This document shows positions 1 to 5,177 of a stretch of 5,378 bases of DNA, piece after piece; position 1 is the stretch's first letter; each line of letters starts with the position of its first letter. The stretch comes from an uncultured Litorilinea sp. (GTDB lineage Bacteria > Chloroflexota > Anaerolineae > Caldilineales > Caldilineaceae). A program made the position numbers and the translations under genes. The DNA lies in contig CAMPHP010000285.1 in the NCBI GenBank assembly GCA_946885925.1, positions 1 to 5,378 of the forward strand. Direction: 5' to 3'. The notes below the pieces were generated by a model. The model did not search any database and was not told the DNA's origin. It saw only the letters and a list, made by a program, of their open reading frames with translations.

Positions 1-1
1 C

Positions 2-64
2 TTTATGACTGGCGAATATGTGTGTGTGGATGGTGGTATGATGGCAAAGGGAGCTTGGGCATAG
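2..64 (+). CDS. C-terminal end of a short-chain dehydrogenase/reductase (partial)
   Basis: Only the last 20 codons and a TAG stop are in the window; the gene begins upstream. The visible peptide reads FMTGEYVCVDGGMMAKGAWA. The pattern (F/Y)-x-T-G-x-x-x-x-V-D-G-G is the conserved C-terminal segment of classical SDR oxidoreductases (FabG-like), where it lies close to the cofactor and the tetramer interface. These are NAD(P)-dependent enzymes acting on alcohols, ketones, sugars or acyl chains. The Rossmann GxxxGxG motif and the YxxxK catalytic pair lie outside the window, so the substrate cannot be told. The gene converges on the UvrA-like gene with about 100 bp between their stops. The family call is fairly safe given this diagnostic motif, although the fragment is very short. 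Confidence 0.7.
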   Translation, partial: FMTGEYVCVDGGMMAKGAWA

Positions 65-110
65 CTAATTCTTGAACATCATCATGCTGGGCTGTACTCA
101 GCTAAGAGCA

Positions 111-153
111 CCTTCCTCGAAGCCACCGAGTGGGTTCCCGGCTTCGAGGAAGG
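111..153. terminator. Perfect 14-bp stem between convergent genes, candidate bidirectional terminator
   Basis: CCTTCCTCGAAGCC (111-124) pairs perfectly with GGCTTCGAGGAAGG (140-153) across a 15-nt loop. The stem lies between the stop of the SDR gene (64) and the stop of the convergent UvrA-like gene (167-169), where a shared terminator is expected. Neither strand shows a T-run after the stem, so it is not a canonical intrinsic terminator. It could act as a weak or factor-assisted terminator, or as a 3'-end-stabilising structure for both transcripts. Confidence 0.6.
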
Positions 154-166
154 GTACTTGAGACCC

Positions 167-2416
167 TTAATTCCGCAGATACGCGCCGGTCAGCGAGTGC
201 TTAGCGGAAAGAAGTTGTTGGGGTGTGCCTTCAAAGACGACTTTGCCCCCTTGATGGCCTGCCTCGGGACCAAGATCGATGATCCAGTCGGCATTCTTGA
301 TGACGTCCAGGTTATGCTCGATGACGATAACCGAATTGCCCCCCTCGACCAGGCGATTCATGATTCCGAGTAGGTTGCCGACATCTGACATGTGCAGGCC
401 TGTGGTTGGTTCGTCCATGACGTAGATGCTGCCGCTCTTGTGCAACTCACTGGCGAGCTTGATGCGCTGGCACTCGCCGCCCGAAAGCGTGCTCAACGGC
501 TGGCCCAGGGTGAGATAATCCAGGCCCACGTCGTTGATGGCTTGCAAGCGTCGCCGCAATTCCTTCTTCTCGAAAAAGTCCAATGCCTCGCGCGCTGTCA
601 TCGCCAGTACGTCGCTGATCGACTTGCCATTCAGGGTGTAGTGAAGCACCTCCTCGCTAAAGCGCTTGCCGTTGCAGACTTCGCAAGGCATCTTAATTGG
701 CTCCATAAACGACAGATCGGTATAGAGGAAGCCAAGCCCTTGGCAGTTTGGACATGCGCCTTTGGAATTGAAGCTAAAGAGAGAGGCACTGACATGATTG
801 GCGCGACCAAAGAGCTTGCGTATATCGTCCATAATGCCCGTATAGGTGGCGGGGGTGGAGCGGATTGAGGTGCTGACCCCTGCTTGGTCAACAACGATGG
901 CTTCGGGATATTCGGCTAAGAATAGCTCGTTGATCAGCGTGCTTTTGCCTGAACCAGCCACGCCCGTTACCACCGTCAATACACCGACGGGGATGTTCAC
1001 AGTCAAATTCTTGATGTTGTGCAGTGTTGCGTTGGCAATGGTCATCTGATCGCGGGGCTGGCGATAGGTGGTCTTGAGGGGCAGCGCCCGCTGCATAGAT
1101 TGTCCAGTCAACGTATCGGCACATAGCAGCCCCTCCACATCGCCTTCGTAGACAATCTCCCCACCATTCGTCCCCGCAGATGGGCCAACGTCCACAATGT
1201 AGTCGGCAATTTTGATCACGTCGCGATCATGTTCGACCACAAGCACGGTGTTGCCTTTGTCGCGCAGCTTTTGCAAAAGCTCGTTGAGTTGGTGGACATC
1301 GCGCGGGTGCAAGCCGATACTTGGCTCGTCAAAGATATAGATCATATCGGTGAGATTGCTGCTTAGATGGCGCACCATCTTGATCCGCTGGGACTCGCCA
1401 CCGGAGAGCGTGGACGTTTCCCGGTCGAGGCTCAGATAGCCCAGCCCAATCGAAATCAGGTGTTGCAAGCGCACCTTGAGCGCGTCAACGATGGTCTCTG
1501 CTAGGGGGTCTTGGATCTCATCCAGCTTTGTGATCAACTCGGTCACCTCCATCGCTGCAAATTCGGCGATGTTATAGCCATTGATTTTGCAGCTTAACGC
1601 TGTCTCGTTCAACCGCGCTCCCTTGCAGCGGGGGCATGTGGCAAAGGTGATGTACTGGGCCACGTTGGTACGGGTTGATTCGGACATCTCGCTGATGTCC
1701 CGTTTGATATAGAGGCGTGTAAATTTCTCGATGACGCCTTCATAGCTACCTTGAATTGTCCCGCCCTGAGTTTGAAATTCAACCTTTTTGTCTTTGCCAT
1801 AGAGCAAAGTATGCCATTCTTCATCGCTGTAATCGGCTAACTTTTTGTCATTATCAAAGAATCCTGAGAGCGCATAGACATTCCAATACCAGGTGCCAAC
1901 GGCAAAGACGGGGAATAAGATCGCGCCTTCATTGAGCGACTTGGACTTGTCAAAGAACTTGTTTAGGTCAATCTCTGTGGTGCGACCAAGCCCTTCACAT
2001 TCGGGACACATGCCTGTGGGGTCATTGAAGGAAAAGGCAAATGAGTAGCCGACAAAGGGTTTGCCCACGCGTGAGAAGAGCAGCCGGAGCAGCGTAAAGA
2101 TATCGGTGATCGTCCCCATCGTTGAACGAGAACTGCCACCAAGACGCTTTTGATCCACGATGATTGGGGTGGAAAGATTTTCAATGGCATCCACTTCGGG
2201 CTGGCTGTATTTGGGCAGAAAGGTGCGGACGAAGGCCGGAAAGGTTTCGTTAAGCTGTCGTTGTGCTTCGGTGCTAATGGTGTCAAAGACAATCGAGGAC
2301 TTGCCCGAACCCGACACGCCTGTAAAGATCGTGATCTTGCGTTTGGGGATTCGCAGCGAAATGTTCTTGAGATTGTTCTCCCGTGCGCCTCGGATTTCTA
2401 TGTATTCTTGGTGCAT
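167..2416 (-). CDS. Short UvrA-like ABC ATPase lacking the UvrB-binding domain (DrrC/class II-III type)
   Basis: This 749-aa protein is a cytoplasmic DNA-binding twin ABC ATPase of the UvrA family. Module 1 has Walker A GVSGSGKSS (res. 33-41), CPEC (137-140), CPRC (261-264), signature LSGGESQR (337-344), Walker B IYIFDEPS (359-366) and the switch His in VVEHD (396). Module 2 has Walker A GVAGSGKST (485-493), the zinc-module pairs CPNC (555-558) and CEVC (578-581), LSGGECQR (644-651), IYVMDEPT (664-671) and the switch His 701. Canonical UvrA has about 940 residues. Here only about 95 residues separate Walker A from CPEC, whereas E. coli UvrA has about 240. The UvrB-binding domain and the first cysteine pair of zinc module 1 are therefore missing, while the insertion-domain region (about 140-260) is retained. 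Module 2 is also compact: about 14 residues lie between Walker A and VVDQ. This resembles DrrC-type UvrA paralogues linked to protection from DNA-binding drugs; a role in such self-protection is inference. The ATG at 2414-2416 is chosen because GGAGGGG precedes it. An upstream TTG at 2482 in the same frame has no ribosome binding site and reads through a tandem duplication. No transporter partner is adjacent. Confidence 0.93.
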   Translation of the reverse strand: MHQEYIEIRGARENNLKNISLRIPKRKITIFTGVSGSGKSSIVFDTISTEAQRQLNETFPAFVRTFLPKYSQPEVDAIENLSTPIIVDQKRLGGSSRSTMGTITDIFTLLRLLFSRVGKPFVGYSFAFSFNDPTGMCPECEGLGRTTEIDLNKFFDKSKSLNEGAILFPVFAVGTWYWNVYALSGFFDNDKKLADYSDEEWHTLLYGKDKKVEFQTQGGTIQGSYEGVIEKFTRLYIKRDISEMSESTRTNVAQYITFATCPRCKGARLNETALSCKINGYNIAEFAAMEVTELITKLDEIQDPLAETIVDALKVRLQHLISIGLGYLSLDRETSTLSGGESQRIKMVRHLSSNLTDMIYIFDEPSIGLHPRDVHQLNELLQKLRDKGNTVLVVEHDRDVIKIADYIVDVGPSAGTNGGEIVYEGDVEGLLCADTLTGQSMQRALPLKTTYRQPRDQMTIANATLHNIKNLTVNIPVGVLTVVTGVAGSGKSTLINELFLAEYPEAIVVDQAGVSTSIRSTPATYTGIMDDIRKLFGRANHVSASLFSFNSKGACPNCQGLGFLYTDLSFMEPIKMPCEVCNGKRFSEEVLHYTLNGKSISDVLAMTAREALDFFEKKELRRRLQAINDVGLDYLTLGQPLSTLSGGECQRIKLASELHKSGSIYVMDEPTTGLHMSDVGNLLGIMNRLVEGGNSVIVIEHNLDVIKNADWIIDLGPEAGHQGGKVVFEGTPQQLLSAKHSLTGAYLRN

Positions 2417-2418
2417 AA

Positions 2419-2425
2419 CCCCTCC
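2419..2425 (-). promoter_or_regulatory. Shine-Dalgarno GGAGGGG fixing the start of the UvrA-like gene
   Basis: On the - strand, GGAGGGG stands just upstream of the ATG at 2416-2414, with 4 nt between GGAGG and ATG. This supports starting at MHQEYIEIRG, which matches the usual UvrA N-terminus (I-x-I-R-G-A-R-x-N-N-L), and not at the TTG 22 codons upstream. No convincing -35/-10 pair was found on the - strand further upstream. Confidence 0.75.
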
Positions 2426-2441
2426 GTTTAGATGATTCTTT

Positions 2442-2475
2442 TTGAGTAAGACTTTGGGTTGAGTAAGACTTTGGG
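2442..2475. repeat. Perfect 17-bp tandem duplication upstream of the UvrA-like gene
   Basis: TTGAGTAAGACTTTGGG occurs at 2442-2458 and again, head to tail with no spacer, at 2459-2475. It lies 26-59 bp upstream of the UvrA-like start, in what should be its 5' leader or promoter. Since 17 is not a multiple of three, each copy would shift a reading frame, which argues that the segment is non-coding. It could be a recent slippage duplication or a doubled regulatory site. Confidence 0.9.
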
Positions 2476-2535
2476 CCAGCAATTTTTAAGCCGAACCATT
2501 TACAACTGTTCTAGGATACGGCATTGGTGTGCTGA

Positions 2536-2746
2536 TGGAGGGTTTATGAGGGGATGGAGGGCGGTTTATCACCCCGCACCCGTGGCCGAGTACCTATTGG
2601 ATGCAGGGTGACAAGGCAACACGCGCGCGTTTTGGTGAAGACTCGCCTGAATTGGGGAATACACCCCGGTCATTCCGACGCGATCATTTGTATGATAATC
2701 CGCGACGAACGACTGGATCGGGTTGTTTTAGAGCATAAACCCTCCA
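2536..2746. repeat. 211-bp segment bounded by perfect 13-bp inverted repeats (possible MITE-like element)
   Basis: TGGAGGGTTTATG (2536-2548) is exactly the reverse complement of CATAAACCCTCCA (2734-2746). The enclosed DNA has no credible gene. Next to the left arm is a partial direct copy, GATGGAGGG at 2534-2542 and again at 2553-2561. Inside are a palindrome, ACGCGCGCGT (2621-2630), near the centre, a small ATCAT-TTGT-ATGAT hairpin (2683-2696), and GGGG/CCCC arms around 2654-2667. The size and terminal repeats fit a small non-autonomous mobile element. However, no target-site duplication is visible in the flanks (left ...gctga, right acata...), so mobile origin is unproven. A pair of inverted protein-binding sites is the alternative. 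Confidence 0.45.
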
Positions 2747-2869
2747 ACATACGGACTAGGGTTGAATCGTGCGCTCAAAGGGGATGCTGCGCTCTGCTGT
2801 TGCCAGCTTGAAGCGCTAACCGCAAGTTTACCAAGGCGCGCCCCACACCTGATGCCATCAAAGTTGCGT

Positions 2870-2897
2870 TTGACAAGTGCAATTCCTTTTCTATAAT
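2870..2897 (+). promoter_or_regulatory. Consensus sigma-70 promoter upstream of the Tat lipoprotein stub
   Basis: A perfect -35 box TTGACA (2870-2875) and a perfect -10 box TATAAT (2892-2897) are separated by 16 bp. The expected transcription start is near 2904-2906. It points toward the small Tat lipoprotein frame at 3290, giving a leader of about 385 nt that carries two sets of tandem repeats and a stem-loop. No other + strand gene lies between. An exact match to both hexamers with near-ideal spacing is rare by chance, and vegetative sigma factors of most bacterial phyla recognise these boxes. Confidence 0.75.
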
Positions 2898-3000
2898 CAT
2901 TTTTAGATTTCGTCCACACGACAAACACATTGCTGCCCCCATAAAGCCTTTATCCAGACCAACGTTAGGTGTTTGTACCTTTTCCCTGCTGTTTGAAATT

Positions 3001-3042
3001 TCCTTAGCAACATTTCTTTAGCAACATTTCCTGAGCAACATT
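3001..3042 (+). repeat. Three tandem 14-bp repeats (AGCAACATT core)
   Basis: TCCTTAGCAACATT (3001-3014), TCTTTAGCAACATT (3015-3028) and TCCTGAGCAACATT (3029-3042) follow one another without spacers. Each differs from the consensus at no more than one position. They lie in the long leader downstream of the consensus promoter. They could be slippage products or an array of binding sites for a protein or for RNA pairing. No family is recognised. Confidence 0.9.
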
Positions 3043-3158
3043 CTCTGGCGATCACTGCCGTTTTGTGCCAGCACGCAGTACCGGCCTACGGAACTTCTGC
3101 AAAATCCAAGTTCATCACGAATTTTCTGTCTCTACGTTCCGCCAGTTCATAGCTTGCG

Positions 3159-3206
3159 CCTGTTTGTACGTTCTCCTGTTTGTGCGCTGTCCTGTTTGTA
3201 CGGGCA
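3159..3206 (+). repeat. Three tandem 16-bp repeats (CCTGTTTGTACG core)
   Basis: The units start at 3159, 3175 and 3191, exactly 16 bp apart. Their 12-bp cores are CCTGTTTGTACG, CCTGTTTGTGCG and CCTGTTTGTACG; the last four bases of each unit vary. A lone copy of the TGTTTGTAC part occurs upstream at 2970-2978. The conserved core with a variable tail looks more like repeated sites than simple slippage. The array ends where the 3203-3235 stem begins. Confidence 0.88.
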
Positions 3207-3235
3207 AAGAGCAGTTGTTGTATGCACTCTTTGCC
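3203..3235 (+). promoter_or_regulatory. 9-bp stem-loop in the leader of the Tat lipoprotein stub
   Basis: GGCAAAGAG (3203-3211) pairs perfectly with CTCTTTGCC (3227-3235) around a 15-nt loop. It lies 54 bp before the ATG at 3290 and 38 bp before its ribosome binding site. There is no downstream T-run, so it is not a standard terminator. Its place in a long leader suggests an mRNA-stabilising or translation-modulating element. No known riboswitch family is recognised. Confidence 0.5.
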
Positions 3236-3273
3236 TTCCCATAACGCTAGACATCGTTTCACACAATTCACTC

Positions 3274-3281
3274 AGAAGGAG
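3274..3281 (+). promoter_or_regulatory. Shine-Dalgarno AGAAGGAG of the Tat lipoprotein frame
   Basis: AGAAGGAG ends 8 nt before the ATG at 3290. It is a strong, well-spaced ribosome binding site and shows that the truncated frame still has intact translation initiation. It also favours the ATG at 3290 over the internal Met9. Confidence 0.8.
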
Positions 3282-3289
3282 CAACAACA

Positions 3290-3481
3290 ATGGGTAATCC
3301 GATTGTCGAATCAATGAGCCGCCGCAATTTCCTCAAGGTGGCAGGCGTCATGATGGGCGCGGGTGCGTTAGCCGCTTGTACCATGCCCGTTGCGCCAGCC
3401 GCAAACCAAGCACCGGCGTCTGACCAACCATCGATTCGATTTCTAACTGACCCCACCAACGTAAGCTGGCATCTCTGCTGA
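3290..3481 (+). pseudogene. Truncated Tat-exported lipoprotein, probable stub of an ABC solute-binding protein
   Basis: The frame encodes 63 residues. MGNPIVESM is followed by the twin-arginine motif SRRNFLK (res. 10-16), a hydrophobic stretch VAGVMMGAGALAA (17-29) and a lipobox LAAC (27-30) with Cys30 as the lipidation site. A Pro/Ala-rich linker (31-47) then leads into SIRFLTDPTN, and the frame ends at WHLC and TGA. This architecture is standard for solute-binding lipoproteins of ABC importers in Chloroflexota and other bacteria, but those are roughly 400-550 residues long. Here the mature part is 34 residues, and no downstream frame up to 3738 looks like a continuation or contains permease genes. 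The signal peptide, ribosome binding site and consensus promoter are intact, so the stub may still be expressed. A 3' deletion or rearrangement is the simplest reading; a genuine mini-lipoprotein is the alternative. Confidence 0.65.
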
Positions 3482-3536
3482 TTGTCATTCTCGTCAGATT
3501 GCGTACGTGTGCGCCTAGTGCCCTCTGAGGACAAAG

Positions 3537-3595
3537 ACGAGCCAGCGCAGTGGCTCGTTGGGTGTGGGAGGTGGAGGAGCCGGGATTGGCTCCTC
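3537..3595 (+). terminator. Two adjacent hairpins after the lipoprotein stub, candidate terminator region
   Basis: ACGAGCCA (3537-3544) pairs with TGGCTCGT (3551-3558) over a 6-nt loop. GAGGAGCC (3574-3581) pairs with GGCTCCTC (3588-3595), also over a 6-nt loop. The second is followed by TTCTC, a weak pyrimidine tail; neither has a true T-run. They stand 56 bp after the stop of the stub and about 145 bp before the next gene, a natural place for termination. The arms share a GAGCC/GGCTC core, so they can also pair with each other. Confidence 0.5.
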
Positions 3596-3619
3596 TTCTC
3601 GCGCCAGCGGGCGACGGCG

Positions 3620-3658
3620 GCGCATCCGCAACGGCGAAGTGCCGCCCGTGTGATGCGC
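3620..3658 (+). repeat. GC-rich inverted repeat upstream of the beta-lactamase-fold gene
   Basis: GCGCATC (3620-3626) pairs with GATGCGC (3652-3658). Inside it, CGGC (3632-3635) can pair with GCCG (3641-3644) over a 5-nt loop. The whole could fold as a two-tier stem with an internal loop. It lies in the 257-bp spacer between the stub and the hydrolase gene. Its function is unknown, and it could be part of the terminator region or of the leader of the next gene. Confidence 0.4.
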
Positions 3659-3668
3659 TGTTATATAA

Positions 3669-3694
3669 GTACCCGTGAGATGTACCCGTGAGAT
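3669..3694. repeat. Perfect 13-bp tandem duplication before the hydrolase gene
   Basis: GTACCCGTGAGAT occurs at 3669-3681 and again directly at 3682-3694, ending 44 bp before the ATG at 3739. An AT-rich TTATATAA precedes it at 3661-3668. The location fits a promoter or operator region, but no convincing -35 partner was found. It may be a doubled binding site or a slippage product. Confidence 0.88.
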
Positions 3695-3738
3695 AAAGCC
3701 TGGCTCGTGTACGTAATGGCCTTGAAAGAGAGAGAATC

Positions 3739-4986
3739 ATGGCGAGCATCAGACGTTTTGGCAAGATCGCGCTCGGGTTGTTTGGGTTGGGCATCACCGC
3801 AGTTGGCGTACTTTTCACGTTTGCGCCCCATCCACCCGCCACACCGAAGCAGGTGCAGGAGATTGCCGAGCTAGAAGCGCACCTGGAGGGGCTTGTTGCT
3901 TCGGGGAATCCGCCGGGGTTGTCCATCGCCGTAGTGAAGGATGGGGAGTTGGTTTATCACCAAGCTTTTGGGATGGCGGATGGGCCGAGAGGAAAGCGCG
4001 CTACGGTTGATACAGTCTATCACTGGTGGTCTATGACCAAGATTGCTACGGCGATTGCGATTCTACAATTGCACGAGCGCGGCCAGTTGGGGCTTGATGA
4101 CCCGGTCGAACAGTACTTGCCCTGGTTTGCGGTGCAATATCCTGCGGCGAGCAGCCAGCCGATCACGCTGCGTCACCTGCTGAATCACAGTTCGGGTTTG
4201 CCCGACACGGTTCCTGCAATGCTCGGCTGGGTGCATTATGATGCTGGGGCACGCAGTCAAACCGAATTGGTCAAGCACCATCTGCCTCGCTTTAACAAGT
4301 TGCGATTCGAGCCGGGCAGCAAGGCGATCTATAGCAATCTCAACTATATGGTGTTGGGCGCAGTGATTGAAGGGGTGAGCGGGCGGAGCTATGAAGAATT
4401 CGTTACCGAGAACGTGCTGAAGCCGTTGCGGATGGAACAAACAGGGTTTGTCTATTCCGAGGCGATGGCAGCGCATGAAGCAGCCGGGAGCTTGCCAGTT
4501 GTCCACTTCTACACGCCGCTGCTGCCCTTCTTGCTCGACACAGGCGAACTGATCCGAGAACAGCAAAAGGGCGTCTTTTGGTTTAACCGTCTCTATATTG
4601 ATGTCACGCCACCCACAGGGCTAATCAGCCCGGTGTCCGATGTGGCGCGGCTCATGTTGGCCTACCTCAATGGCGGTGAGCTTGATGGGGCGCGCATTCT
4701 CTCACCTCAAAGTATCGCGCTGATGACCAATGAAAGCCACGTGCCGGGTGAAGGCCCCAACATGGCAGCGTACACAGGCGGGCAGCATGGACTGGGCTGG
4801 TATGTGATCCCGCATGGAGAACAGATGCGATACCAACATCATGGTGCTGGGCCTGGCTTTGCCACCACCATGCGCCTCTACCCAGAGCAGGGATTGGGCA
4901 TCGCCATTCTCGCTAACGGCACGGATCTGGACCGGGATGGTCTTGTAGACAGGTTGGCAGAAGTTGACTGGAAGGCTTTTCCCTAG
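3739..4986 (+). CDS. Membrane-anchored serine hydrolase of the beta-lactamase/DD-peptidase family (class C fold)
   Basis: This 415-aa protein starts with a short basic stretch (RRFGK) and a hydrophobic segment at about res. 9-29. That segment can be a membrane anchor or uncleaved signal, so the catalytic domain (about 45-395) should lie outside the membrane. The family's catalytic motifs are all present: S98-M-T-K101 (nucleophile Ser and general-base Lys), Y198-S-N200, and H367-H-G369 followed by GPG in the KTG/HxG position. LRHLLNHSSGL (144-154), EPGSKAIYSNLNY (191-203) and ISPVSDVARLM (296-306) are typical of the Pfam beta-lactamase family (PF00144), which holds class C beta-lactamases, D-alanyl-D-alanine carboxypeptidases and esterases. 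HxG in place of KTG is common in the esterase/peptidase-like members, so antibiotic resistance should not be assumed. A hydrophobic stretch at about 252-267 (VVHFYTPLLPFLL) may be a membrane-proximal or substrate-side insert. The purine-rich GAAAGAGAGAGA precedes the ATG as a weak ribosome binding site. Substrate unknown. Confidence 0.93.
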   Translation: MASIRRFGKIALGLFGLGITAVGVLFTFAPHPPATPKQVQEIAELEAHLEGLVASGNPPGLSIAVVKDGELVYHQAFGMADGPRGKRATVDTVYHWWSMTKIATAIAILQLHERGQLGLDDPVEQYLPWFAVQYPAASSQPITLRHLLNHSSGLPDTVPAMLGWVHYDAGARSQTELVKHHLPRFNKLRFEPGSKAIYSNLNYMVLGAVIEGVSGRSYEEFVTENVLKPLRMEQTGFVYSEAMAAHEAAGSLPVVHFYTPLLPFLLDTGELIREQQKGVFWFNRLYIDVTPPTGLISPVSDVARLMLAYLNGGELDGARILSPQSIALMTNESHVPGEGPNMAAYTGGQHGLGWYVIPHGEQMRYQHHGAGPGFATTMRLYPEQGLGIAILANGTDLDRDGLVDRLAEVDWKAFP

Positions 4987-5177
4987 TCACCCGTGTAGTT
5001 GTAGATAGGGTTGATGGGAGCGCTTATGTCTTGAGATGTATCCTGCGTCTGTAGAAAGTTATGTGGTCAAGCTTGTTACAACTTGCTATTCTCCTCATAG
5101 GCTCACACCCTCAAAGCTGGCGGTGAGGCTACCTTGGGTCATACAGACAGAGCTTCATCGATATGAAGGAGAAGACT
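4987..5177. other. 191-bp spacer between the hydrolase and CsbD genes
   Basis: No gene or strong terminator was seen here. CCCTA (4981-4985) and TAGGG (5006-5010) could form only a 5-bp stem. A weak promoter candidate has TTGTTA at 5073-5078 and a poor -10 (CATAGG) 17 bp downstream; it is not reported as a feature. CsbD genes are often under general-stress sigma factors, so an alternative promoter type here is possible but cannot be identified by eye. Confidence 0.5.
5166..5171 (+). promoter_or_regulatory. Shine-Dalgarno AAGGAG of the CsbD-family gene
   Basis: AAGGAG lies 6 nt before the ATG at 5178. It is a strong site that fixes the start of the small protein and is consistent with high expression, as is usual for CsbD proteins. 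Confidence 0.8.

Noticed and set aside
392..868. 158-codon + strand open frame inside the UvrA-like gene
   Set aside because: It lies antisense to well-conserved UvrA motifs, its composition is a mirror of them, and it has no recognisable domain.
2417..2482. N-terminal extension of the UvrA-like protein from a TTG at 2482
   Set aside because: The TTG has no ribosome binding site, the extra 22 residues include the 17-bp tandem duplication, and the ATG at 2416 has GGAGGGG and matches the family N-terminus.
2554..2928. Open frames on both strands (2554-2811 +, 2728-2928 -) in the long spacer
   Set aside because: There is no good ribosome binding site, no recognisable domain and an odd composition. 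They overlap each other and cross the inverted-repeat element or the promoter.
3001..3206. CRISPR array
   Set aside because: The repeats are 14 and 16 bp with no unique 30-40-bp spacers, and no cas gene is present.
3482..3691. 69-codon + strand frame as a continuation of the lipoprotein stub after a frameshift
   Set aside because: The translation does not look like a solute-binding protein and the region is dominated by hairpins, so truncation is more likely than a simple frameshift.
3348..3926. 192-codon - strand open frame across the stub, spacer and hydrolase start
   Set aside because: It runs antisense to the Tat signal peptide and the hydrolase N-terminus, is low in complexity and resembles no family.
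4063..4566. 167-codon - strand open frame within the hydrolase gene
   Set aside because: It is antisense to the catalytic region of a clear beta-lactamase-fold protein; a shadow frame.
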